A stretch of DNA of 64,000 nucleotides, from assembly GCF_943734655.1 (NCBI RefSeq), contig NC_071355.1:96541449-96605448 (forward strand), written 5' to 3'. The stretch is from Sabethes cyaneus (Eukaryota > Arthropoda > Insecta > Diptera > Culicidae). Within the stretch, counting starts at the first letter, position 1. Every line of letters starts with the position of its first letter. The position numbers and the translations under genes were made by a program. Below are positions 55,063-64,000 of this stretch, in pieces. The notes below the pieces were generated by a model. The model worked only from the letters and a program-made list of their open reading frames with translations. It had not been told where the DNA came from and did not search any database.

Positions 55063-55222
55063 CGACGCAGCTTAGCCAACGACATATCCGTGCTGTAGAC
55101 GAGAACCTGTCCTGGCGACAGGTTAAAGCCAAGGCGGATAACCGTCAGCAGTGGAGATCTCTGACTTCATCCCTTTCTTCTGCCAGACCGGTGGACATGG
55201 ACGCATAAGTAAGTAAGTAACT

Positions 55223-55780
55223 GACTATCAGCCGGTGCAGACAGGTAGCCAACCTATACGGGCCTATCTTGATGAGTTCCACTGCGATGCCATCCTTGCC
55301 AGCTGCCTTATTGTTCTTGAGCTGCTTGATGGTTTCGATCACTTCACCTATTGTGGGGGTTGGCACATAACCATCGTTCGCCGCACTGATGTAGTCATTC
55401 TCCCTGCTGTCTTGATAAGCCGTCTCCGCGCCGTTCAGATGCTCATTGTAGTGCTGCTGCCAGCTTTCGATCACCTCACGTTCATCCGACAAGATCCCTT
55501 CATCTTTATCTCGATAAGTTTCGGCTCGCGGCACAAAGGCTTTGCGGCTTATCCCGAAAAAAGTGAGTTTGCTGTCTTCGTTTCTGTCTATATCGTTCCA
55601 CGTTTCAGCATCGACGCCCGCGCTGCATTCTTCTCATCTAACATCGTCTGGCATTCTTCATCGAACTAGTCGTTACGTCGACTTCTCTCATCGAACCCAA
55701 TGGCACCTTCCGCTGCGCTGTTGATGGCTGCTTTGACGCTAGTTCTCGAGAGGCTCTTTGTTTAGCTCTCCGTCACCTGG
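55223..55780 (-). pseudogene. Second RTE-like family, ORF fragment
   Basis: The minus strand reads FDEECQTMLDEKNAARASML, then ETYRDKDEGILSDEREVIES, WQQHYNEHLNGAE, PTPTIGEVIETIKQLKNNKA and AGKDGIAVELIKIGP, the linker and N-terminal fingers of an RTE-type RT. It has stops and a frame change near 55560 and ends abruptly at the TAAG tail of the neighbouring RTE copy. It probably belongs to the same family as the fragment at 44940-45330. Confidence 0.75.
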
Positions 55781-55849
55781 CAGCACAGTTTCAAGGCGTT
55801 GCGCGTCCTCAGTAGCGACCTAAGGTAGTTTGAGTCGTTCCAGATTGTA

Positions 55850-57574
55850 CCGTAAAGTGCTTCGACAAAGACCTGTTCGTTGAAGCACTCAGTGCAGAGA
55901 GCAGCCGGTCGTACCTGAGTGCTCGTGAGCTGACCAACGTCCTAGTACGGGCATGTGATACCACTATGCCCAGGTCGGAGCAACCAATGAACGGTCGTCG
56001 CTCGGTATACTGGTGAAGTGATACCATTGCCCAGCTCCGCTCCAGGTGCCACAGAGCGAGAAGGCTAGCGCAGAGGGCCCGGACCGATGCAGATGCTGAA
56101 GCTTGGGGGGTCGAACTTAGAACAGCCAGGTTGGCGCTCAAGAAAGAGGTTAGGCGTAGCCTAACCCCTATTGCCTAGTGGTATGCGAATTTGCAGACAA
56201 ATGGAAAGTCCAAAAATTGGTACTGCTGCCAAAGCCGGGGAAACCGCCTGGTGATCCCTTGTCGTACAGGCCAATTTGCCTATTGGACACGTTAGGCAAA
56301 TTGCTAGAGCGGGTAATCCTAAACAAGCTTACGCCTGTGGTGGAAAGTGATATCGGACTGGCAAGCTTGCAGTTTGGCTTCCATAAGGGGAAGTCCAGTG
56401 TGGACGCCATAAAGTCCGTGGTGGAGAGGGCCGAGAAGCCTATGAAACGGAAAAGGCGAAGCGACATGTATTGTGCCATAGTCACAATCGATGTCAAAAA
56501 CGCCTTTAACAGCGCTAACTGGGGTGCAATCGCGTTAGCGCTGCATAGGATGAGGGTACCGGTTCATCTATGCAGATTGCTTAAAAGTTACTTCGAGAAC
56601 CGGACGCTAGTGTACGACAAGGCGGATGGGGCGAGGAAGTACAAAGTGACGGCGGGTGTTCCACAGGGCTCAATTCTTGGCCCCACGCTCTGGAATGCCA
56701 TGTACGGGTGCTGAGGCTCGAACTCCCCACTGGGGTCGAGATCACTGGCTTCGCCGATGATATCGTCCTTACAGTGGTAGGCGAGTTTCTAGAGGAGGTG
56801 GAAATGCTGGCATCAGACGCCATAAGCATAATAGAGGGTTGGATGGCGGGCGTCAATCTACGATTGGCCCACCACAAGACGGAAGCGGTGATGATCAGTA
56901 ATCGCAAGTCGGCCCTAGAGGCAAAAATAATCGTTGGAGGACAAGTGATTGTATCCAAACGAAGTGTGAAGTACCTGGGTGTTATGGCAGACAACAGGCT
57001 GAACTTCACAAGCCATGTGGATTATGCTTGTGGTAAAGCGTCAACGGCGATTACTGCGCTGTCCAAGATCATGCCGAACGGCTTCAGTCCTAGCAGCAGT
57101 AAGAGACGCTTGATGGCCAGCGTTGCCATGTCGGTGCTACGATTCGGTGCATCGGTATGGGCCCCGGATTTCGAGAGTAAGCGCAATCAGGCATGTCTGA
57201 ACAAGGTGTTCAGGCTGTTAGCATTGCGCGTTGCGTGCGGCTACCGTACCATATCGTTGGATGCGATTGGGGTTATTGCAGCCATGATTCCCATATGCAT
57301 ACTTCTAGGTGAGGATATCGAGTACCATAGGCAGAGGAACGTCAGGAGCGCTAGGGACAGAGTTAGGCTGGGCTCTATTAGGCGCTGGCAGGTGGAATGG
57401 GATCGCACCGATCACGGTAGGTGGACCCATAGGCTGATCCAGAACGCTTTGATAGGGCGGCAACGGTGGTGATAACGGAGTTACAACGGCTAGAACGTTT
57501 GCAACGACAGGGCCTGACATAGCTTAGCTAGGATCAGTAAGGGCCTGATTGAGCAGCCCAGGCCTTAGGTGAAG
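55850..57574 (+). pseudogene. R1-like LINE, ORF2 copy 1 (RT part)
   Basis: It joins the family inside the endonuclease-RT linker (FDKDLFVEALSAESSRSYLS-like), jumps by deletion near 56160 to CEFADKWKVQKLVLLPKPGK and continues with YRPICLLDTLGKLLERVI, IVTIDVKNAFNSANW (first catalytic Asp) and GVPQGSILGPTLWNAMY. After a small frameshift near 56705 it reads GFADDIVLTVVGEF (Asp pair), HHKTEAVM and KYLGVMADNRL. About 270 bp relative to copy 2 are missing near 57446 (the CCHC-like domain), and the ORF ends ERLQRQGLT-stop. Its 3' end at about 57574 leads straight into the 5' region of copy 2. Confidence 0.82.
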
Positions 57575-57800
57575 GCCGGTTAAGGCCCTAACACAGCGAG
57601 GTTAAGGCGCCGAACAAAGTCGCGTTCGACTTTGCGCGACTCCGTATAGCCACTACGATGGGAGCGGGAATTATTATCCCTACCTCCACGCGGTACCGGC
57701 CGGGACGCAACTGGGCCTAGGGTCGACCAAATACCAGTCTTTGGTTGCACCCTCAGTTGTGTGCTAACAGAGAAAGGGGGGCACGTTGTGCCTGAGGGTA

Positions 57801-57945
57801 GCGTGGCGTAGTGGTGTAAAGAGGCGAGCGGGGCTCAACTCCTATAAGCCAGCTGCGGGCGCCGTAGTGTTTGCGGTCAGCGTGGCGTAGTGGTGTAAAG
57901 AGGCGAGCGGGGCTCAATTCTTATAAGCCAGCTGCGGACGTAGTA
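57801..57945 (+). repeat. Duplicated tRNA-like segment in the 5' untranslated region
   Basis: Two copies of about 65 bp, 79 bp apart (from 57801 and 57880): AGCGTGGCGTAGTGGTGTAA, GAGGCGAGCGGGGCTCAA, TATAAGCCAGCTGCGG. TGGCGTAGTGG fits the Pol III A-box consensus, and GGCTCAACTCC is two changes from a B box, but the spacing (28 bp between starts) is shorter than in a tRNA. Confidence 0.7.
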
Positions 57946-58424
57946 GCGTCCTGTTAGAGCTCAGGACTTTAAGCAAAAAAGCCGGGTCAGGAGTGCCATG
58001 GGCACATTAGGATCGGTTCCAGGAAAATCCTAATTACGGTGTACTGGACGGGCGGGAATAAACGTTTGGATTTGGCGCTACAGGGCTGACGGCTGTGCTA
58101 TTCTACTACCTTATGTAAGGAAGGCTGGTACCTTCCTGAAACGGCGAGTAGGCTAATGGTACAGCTGCCTTCCGTCCCGTTAAAACCGTAGCTGGTCTCT
58201 AGGTACGTTCAAAGCTCGTCACTCACGTCAAAGTGCGGTGGTGTAGGCTCAGATGATACATTCCTGACTAACGCTGATCGGATGCTGACATCCCTGCCCC
58301 CATGAAGGGTAGGGGGGAGTGTCCCTAGCCATGGCCTCCCTGCTTGCATAGATCACCATGGGATCGTTAATGCGACTACACAATTACGAGTGGAGATAGC
58401 GGCCTAGAGTTGGGACCCTTTCGA

Positions 58425-60750
58425 ATGGACAAAGTTTTAAATTTTAAAAAGGGAGCGAATACGGGTGCTACTAGTGGCAAAGATGACATCTTTGCCAAAA
58501 GTAGTAAGTTGGCCAGGTCACCAACAGCAAAGACAGGTAGCCCCCCGTTATCGGGGGCGCAACCCAAGAAGGGAAGCCCGCCGAAATCGGGGGCACAGCC
58601 CATACAGGGAAGCCCCCCGAAAACGGGGGCGATACCGAAGAGGAAGTTGACTCCACCAAAGTCTAACACCCCAGTTAGAACGCAGGTGGCCACCGCAGCT
58701 AGCTCAGCCAAGAGGGCGAGCGACAGCGGTAGGCAAATGTCAACGGAGGGCGTGGTGCACCCTCTTGAGGGCGAAGTTGGGCTTCCTCCAGCCAGTTGCA
58801 AGCTGGAGGAAGCCAAAAAGTTGGTGGACGAGTTGTACTCGTTCATCAACTCAAGGTCAAATGTCCACCTCGACATTAAAAAGCTGGCGGTGAGCCTCCG
58901 CTCTACCGTCATAGCTGCCGAGGTGGAGAGGCAAGAGCTTCTGCAGCGATGCGAAATCGCCGAAGCTCTGGTCATAGCCGCTAAGGCTGTGGCCATGCCT
59001 AGTCAGGCGCGTACGCCGCTTGCCAAGCGCAAGGCGGCTACGCCCGACCATGGACCAACGCTGGTAGCCAAGAGGCAGCGGACTTCGGCTCGCGCCTCTA
59101 CCAGCAAACGTGCGGAGGCGGTCCCGGATGGTGCTTCCGGGACCGGGGAGGAGGAATGGCAGGTGGTTAGGCGTAAACCGCCTAAATCGCCGAGGCCGAA
59201 ACCGAGCGAGGCTGCGGCTGCAAAGCCAAAGCCAAGGCGCGTCCATAAGGGCGACGCCTTAGTAGTGAAGCTGACAGGTGAGCTGTCGTCCGCCGAACTA
59301 CTGCGTAAGGTTCGAGTGGACCCCAAGTTGCAGGAGCTTGGGGCCAACGCACAATAGTCGGAAAATTGCAATTTTTGGCCAAAATTATTTTTTAGTTTCA
59401 AATTTATTCTAGGTTACATTTGTTACAAAAGAAATGATTTAAACTTATAAGAACTCATATTTAGGGTGATTTGGGGAAAAATTATCAAATGTGTACGATA
59501 TAAATATTTGCTTGACAAAAAAACATTTTTTTTCTCGCAGGGACTCTCCCATTTTCTCATTGAAACTCTCTTCAGGTACTAAATAAATTTAGTAACAAAG
59601 ATAATCAAATTTGTTGAAAGGGTACTTAAAATTTTAAAGACTTGCTAAAAATATGACCATTTTAAAATTATTTTTTTTTCGGAAAACGTCAAATTATAGC
59701 AAACTTTCAATTCATGTTTTGATACAAAATAGTTCGAGCTTTCAGACGCAGACAAGAGGCGACAAGTGTTGTTTTTTTGATTAAAGTTTATGAGAATTTC
59801 ATTTTTATTATAAGTAGCCTATCGCACACCTCATTGAGTTTAAATTTGTTTTCATTTCATTTTTTGATGGGCTAAGGTATCAGTTTTAAAATGATATATA
59901 ACAATAATATTTACACCCGCGATAAGTATTTAATTTTTTGACTTTTTTAAAATGACCTATTTTTCAAACTTTTGAAATGGGCAACTTTGACAGCTTATTT
60001 TTACATGATATTTTTTTTCTATCAAAATTTTATTCGCGGATCATAAAAATATAGACAATTTACTACAAAACCGCGTTTAAGCATGTGCTAAAATGTGAAA
60101 TTTTACATTCGGCAATTTTGGCCGCTACTTTATATGGAGTCCTTCTTATGTGCAACGTAGTAAAGACCCGCCGAACCCAGGCAGGGGATATGCTCTTCGA
60201 GCTCAAAAAGGACCCAACGGTCCAGAGTTCGAATTACCAGAAACTGGTAGAGCAGTCCCTGGGCGAAGCGGGCCAGGTAAAGGCGCTGTCGCAGCGTGTT
60301 CTGGTCGAGTGCAAAAACCTCGACGAGATTACGACGACAGTGGACCTGAGTGATGCTCTGCGGGATCAGCTTAAGGTTGATGTGGCACCCGCAGACATCC
60401 GGTTGAGGAAGGCATACGGTGATATGCAAACTGCGACCTTAAACGTGCCAGAGGCAATCGCCAACAAGATGTTGGCGTCTGGCAAAATTAAGGTAGGATG
60501 GTCAGTGTGTACACTGGTGTCGAAACGGCGTATCGAACGCTGTTTCAGGTGTATGGGGTTTGGCCATCGGGCGGCCAAGTGTAAGGCCCCCGATCGGTCC
60601 AAGCTGTGCAGGCGGTGCGGCGAAGATGGCCACTTCGCCAGGGGATGTAGCAAACCCCCCAGGTGCATGCTCTGCACAGTCGATGCGGGAAATAAGCATG
60701 CCACAGGTGGCCCACTGTGTGCGGCTTATAGGCGGGCATTGCAACGATAA
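58425..60750 (+). pseudogene. R1-like ORF1 (Gag-like, CCHC knuckles), split by insertion
   Basis: Starts MDKVLNFKKGANTGATSG at ATG 58425. A low-complexity Pro/Lys region with four repeats of the type GSPPKSGAQP follows, then a helical segment (EEAKKLVDELYSFI), a basic region and the conserved DALVVKLTGELSSAELLRKV. Coding stops after the insertion point at 59349 and resumes at 60158 with VKTRRTQAGDMLFELKKD. Three knuckles end the protein: CFRCMGFGHRAAKC, CRRCGEDGHFARGC and CMLCTVDAGNKHATGGPLC. Without the 803-bp insert and one CAACG the frame is continuous, about 505 residues, a usual size for R1-type ORF1. No other stop was found, so the insertion appears to be its only major lesion. Confidence 0.85.
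59350..60152. mobile_element. Transib-like non-autonomous insertion in R1-like ORF1
   Basis: 803 bp starting CACAATAGTCGGAAAATTG and ending CCTTCTTATGTG (reverse complement CACATAAGAAGG). CAACG flanks both sides (59345-59349, 60153-60157), a 5-bp duplication. The inverted similarity is limited to CACA plus scattered matches including GGCCAAAATT near both ends. Size of duplication and CACA ends resemble Transib, but the weak inverted repeat makes this tentative. No coding frame. Part of the same family is at 47617-47740. Confidence 0.72.
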
Positions 60751-63522
60751 GGGTGCAGGTTATACAGATTAACCTAAACCACTGTGAAACGGCACAGGAG
60801 TTGCTTTGGCAAACGGCAGCCGAGACGGGGTGCGATATTGCCATTATCGCGGACCCTACCGGGTCCCCAGTGGAGGCGCTAACTGGGTTATCGATAAGGG
60901 TCGGATGGCAGCGATCGCCGTGATGGGTAGATACCCGATCCAGGAGGTGGTGTCGTCCGACCAAGAGGGGTTCGTGATCGCGGTGGTCGATGGCGTCTGC
61001 ATCTGTAGCTGCTACGCTCCACCTAGGTGGTCGCCGGAGCAGTTTGACCGGATGCTAGACGTGCTCACTGACGAACTCACGGGCCGCAAGCCCGTTGTCA
61101 TTGGAGGAGACTTCAATGCTTGGGCTGTCGAATGGGGTAGCAGGTGCACTACTCCGAGGGGACAAAGCTTGCTGGAAGCTCTGTCCAAGCTAGATGTAAG
61201 TCTGGCTAACGTGGGATCCGTCAGTACCTTCTGTAGGGGGGTACAACAATCGATCATCGACATCACCTTCTGCAGCCCAACGTTGCTTGCCAATATGGGC
61301 TGGAGGGTGTCAGATGAGTACACGCATTGCGACCACCAAGCTATACGGTACACGATTGAACGACGGGCGCTACGGCCACGCGGGGTGAAGTCGACAGGGA
61401 GGAGGTGGAAAGTGAAGTCCTTCGACAAAGACCTGTTCGTTGAAGCACTCAGTGCAGAGAGCACCCGCTCGAACCTGAGTGCTCGTGAGCTGACCAACGT
61501 CCTAGTACGGGCATGTGATACCACTATGCCTAGGACGGGGCAGCCAATGAACGGTCGTCGCTTGGTATACTGGTGGAGTGATACCATTGCCCAGCTCCGT
61601 TCCAGGTGCCACAGAGCGAGAAGGCTAGCGCAGAGGGCCCGGACCGATGCAGATGCTGAAGCTCGGGGAGTTGATCTTAGAGCGGCAAGGTCGGCGCTTA
61701 AGAAGGAGGTTAGGCGTAGCAAGAAATCCTGTTTCCAGGAGCTATGTCGCGATGCGGATTCAAACCCCTGGGGAGGTGCATACCAGGTGGTAATGAAAAA
61801 GATGAAGGGTACATCTGCGCCGCAGGAAACCTGCCCCCAAAAGCTCAAAGTCATCGTGGAAGGGCTCTTTCCGCAACACGATCCAGTTTGGTGGCCTCCG
61901 ACCCCGTACGGTCAATCGAATGATGTCCTCAATCCGGTCACGAATGAGGAACTCATCGTAATTGCCAGGGGTCTAAAAACGAAGAAAGCGCCCGGTCCTG
62001 ACGGGATTCCGAACGAGGCACTCAAAGCGGCGATCCAAGCATATCCCGATATGTTTAGAGAAACGCTTCAGAGTTGCCAGAGGTATGCGAATTTCCAGAC
62101 AAATGGAAAGTCCAAAGATTGGTACTGCTGCCAAAGCCGGGGAAACCGCCTGGTGATCCCTCGTCGTACAGGCCAATTTGCCTACTGGACACGCTAGGCA
62201 AATTGCTAGAGCGGGTAATCCTAAACAGGCTAACGCCTGTGACGGAAAGTGATGTCGGACTGGCAAACACGCAGTTTGGCTTCCGTAAGGGGAAGTCCAC
62301 TGTAGATGCCATAAAGTCCTTAGTAGAGAGGGCCGAGAAGCCTATGAAACGGAAAAGGCGAGGCGACAGATATTGTGCCATAGTCACAATCGATGTCAAA
62401 AACGCCTTTAACAGCGCTAACTGGGGTGCAATTACGTTAGCGCTGCATAGGATGAGGGTACCGGACTGGCTTCGCCGATGATATCGTCCTTACAGTGGTA
62501 GGCGAGTTTCTGGAGGAGGTGGAAATGCTGGCATCAGACGCCATAAGCATAATAGAGGGTTGGATGGCGGGCGTCAATCTGCGATTGGCCCACCATAAGA
62601 CGGAAGCTGTGATGGTCAGCAACCGTAAGTCGGCCCTAGAGGCAAAAATAATCGTTGGGGGACAGGTGATTGTCTCCAAACGAAGTGTGAAGTACCTGGG
62701 TGTCATGACAGATAACAGGCTGAACTTCACCAGCCATGTGGATTATGCTTGTGGTAAAGCGTCAACGGCGGTCACTGCGCTGTCTAAGATCATATCGAAC
62801 GGCTACGGTCCTAGCAGCAGTAAGAGACGTCTGATGGCCAGCGTTGCCATGTCGGTGTTACGATACGGTGCACCGGCGTGGGCCCCGGCTTTGGAGAGTA
62901 AGCGCAATCAGGCATGTCTGAACAAGGTGTTCAGGCTGTTAGCATTGCGCGTTGCGTGCGGCTACCGTACCATATCGTTGGATGCGATTGGGGTTATTGC
63001 AGCCATGATTCCAATATGCATACTCCTAGGTGAGGATATCGAGTGCCACAGGCAGAGAAACGTCAGGGGCACTAGGGACAGAGTTAGGCTGGACTCTATT
63101 AGGCGTTGGCAGGCGGAATGGGATCGCACCGACCATGGTAGGTGGACCCATAGGCTGATCCAGAACATATCGTCCTGGATCGGCAGAGGTCATGGTGAGG
63201 TAACTTTTTCCTTACCCAGTTTCTGTCGGGTCATGGATGCTTCAAGAAGTATCTACATACACGCGGGCGGGCAGATTCACCCTTTTGCCCCGTTTGTACG
63301 GTAGCCGAGGAAACGGCGGAGCATGTGATTTTTCACTGCCCGCGGTTTACGTCCACTCGGCGGGTGATGCTTGCGGTCGTTGGGGAAGACACCAACGCCG
63401 ACAACATTGTGCAGAGAATGTGCGCTGAGCAGCGCGCATGGGGTGCCGTCGATAGGGCGGCAACGGCGGTGATAACGGAGTTGCAACGGCTAGAGCGGTT
63501 GCAACGACAGGGCCTGACATAG
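60732..63522 (+). pseudogene. R1-like ORF2 copy 2: endonuclease and RT with four lesions
   Basis: The frame overlaps the ORF1 stop (VQVIQINLNHCETAQELL, CDIAIIAD). A one-base loss near 60847 shifts to YRVPSGGANWVID. Endonuclease continues with CICSCYAPPRWS, VVIGGDFNAWAVEWGS, SIIDITFCSP and YTHCDHQAIRY, then a long linker and KKAPGPDGIPNEALK. A shift near 62065 leads to VQRLVLLPKPGKPPGDPSS and TIDVKNAFNSANW. A 181-bp deletion at 62462/62463 (by comparison with copy 1) removes the GVPQGS motif and shifts the frame to GFADDIVLTVVGEF. A last one-base shift near 63209 leads to GHGCFKKYLHTRGR, FCPVCTVAEETAEHVIFHC (CCHC-type domain) and the stop at 63520-63522. Inactive as it stands. Confidence 0.82.
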
Positions 63523-64000
63523 CTTGCTAGGGTCAGTAATGGGCTGATTGGGCAGCCCAGGCCCTAGGTGAAGGGTAGTGGCGGTATGCAAGGGTAAGGG
63601 TGTTGTGTGAACCCACACACGCAACGGACAAGTCGGAGTGCTTCGGCACGTCCTCCCTCCTGAAGTAAAACCTAACGGTAGTTCCGGGAGGGGTTCAGGA
63701 ACGGGCAGCAGGATAGTTTTTAGTAGGTAGGCGCATGTTGGCACCATGTGAATCCTATTCGGCACCGCGAAGGTGCTGTCTATGAAGATTTTCTCCCTGC
63801 ATAAACAATACAAAAAAAAGGCCTTAGGTGAAGGAGAGTGGCAGTATGAAGTGGCAAGGGTGTTGTGTGAACCCGCACACGCAACGGATATGTCGGCGTG
63901 CTTAGGCACGTCCTCCCTCCTGAAGTAAAACCTAACGGTAGTTCCGGGGGGGGGGGGTTCAGGAACGGGCAGCAGGATAGTTTTTAGTAGGTAGGCGCAT
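63523..64000 (+). repeat. R1-like 3' untranslated region, tandem repeat of ~260 bp
   Basis: A unit starting GCCCTAGGTGAAGGGTAGTG at 63561 recurs at 63821 (GCCTTAGGTGAAGGAGAGTG), 260 bp later, through GTTGTGTGAACCC, GGCACGTCCTCCCTCC and GGATAGTTTTTAGTAGGTAG, to the window end. The first unit ends in TGCATAAACAATACAAAAAA, the tail-like end also seen in the nested fragment at 54.6 kb. The second unit carries a G run of ten or more at about 63946. Confidence 0.8.

Larger units (their letters stand above)
53128..55222 (+). mobile_element. RTE-like LINE, 5'-truncated copy with two nested insertions
   Basis: Same family as 13267-16291. It begins inside the RT at TCAGCCCAGATGATGCATCA, and ends in ATAAGTAAGTAAGTAA at 55204-55222. 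A short deletion follows the start, and another removes about 80 bp between ILRRY and HYEQINEF. A SINE-like sequence (53752-54151) and an R1-like 3' fragment (54599-55062) are inserted, each with its own target duplication. Comparison with the minus-strand copy shows the empty sites of both. Confidence 0.85.
57575..64000 (+). mobile_element. R1-like LINE copy 2, near full length, runs off the window
   Basis: Contents in order: 5' untranslated region (57575-58424), ORF1 split by an insertion (58425-59349 and 60158-60750), ORF2 (60732-63522) with several lesions, and a 3' untranslated region that is tandemly repeated at the window end. Motifs (DPYR, GDFNAWAVEWGS, YRPICLLDTLGKLLE, FADDIVLTV, C-terminal CPVC..H...C) fit the R1/LOA assemblage. 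R1 is preferred because no RNase H is seen. Start and end positions are approximate. Confidence 0.8.

Noticed and set aside
58376..58996. Minus-strand frame of 206 codons
   Set aside because: Antisense shadow of R1-like ORF1 with its GC-rich Pro/Lys region.
61012..61854. Minus-strand frame of 280 codons
   Set aside because: Antisense to R1-like ORF2, whose endonuclease motifs are on the plus strand.

Overview
The window looks like repeat-dense, non-genic DNA from an insect, most likely a culicine (Aedes-like) mosquito. The reasons are the mix of RTE, R1/LOA-group, Jockey/CR1-group, BEL/Pao, Tc1/mariner (ITmD37E), Transib, hAT and Helitron/DINE-1-like elements, the many TA-flanked MITEs, a tRNA-Glu-like SINE and a roughly 60-base putative intron. 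I found no intact host gene. The host-derived coding traces are a broken histone H2A copy and one exon-like fragment. Species and clade names are inference from motifs, because no database could be searched.

Layout. 1-6.4 kb: diverged dispersed repeats, a duplicated block built of about 100-bp subrepeats, a GC-rich tandem array, and two hAT-type MITEs with 8-bp target duplications. 6.5-9 kb: a decayed RNase H-bearing LINE, an H2A pseudogene and a tRNA-like SINE. 9-11.5 kb: nothing recognised. 11.5-17 kb: a small Helitron, a BEL/Pao relic, and a heptanucleotide (CAGGCAA)n array that an RTE-like LINE splits in two. 17.3-19.8 kb: a TA-flanked 2.4-kb element carrying a nested DD37E mariner relic. 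19.9-21.9 kb: a fold-back Transib element. 25-30.4 kb: two LINEs head to head; the right one has ORF1 and ORF2 in the same frame across a single UAG. 31.8-36.9 kb: two DINE-1/Helentron-like elements joined head to tail. 37-42 kb: dispersed repeats and MITEs. 45.6-47.6 kb: about 1.96 kb of uninterrupted CCAT repeat. 50.4-52.6 kb: two copies of a TA-flanked MITE. 53.1-64 kb: RTE-like and R1-like LINEs with several nested insertions whose target duplications can be read directly.

The parts do not form a pathway. The window is a nested record of transposition. The most interesting items are: (1) a 1,982-bp Transib with 813-bp inverted arms, termini identical to the V(D)J heptamer CACAGTG, a 5-bp target duplication and the C-terminal catalytic-Glu region of a RAG1-like transposase; (2) an 803-bp insertion with similar CACA ends in an R1-like gag ORF, whose conceptual removal restores the frame exactly; (3) a base-perfect tandem junction between two Helitron-like elements with a 143-bp/572-bp higher-order minisatellite; (4) a LINE ORF1-UAG-ORF2 junction in a TMV-type leaky-stop context.
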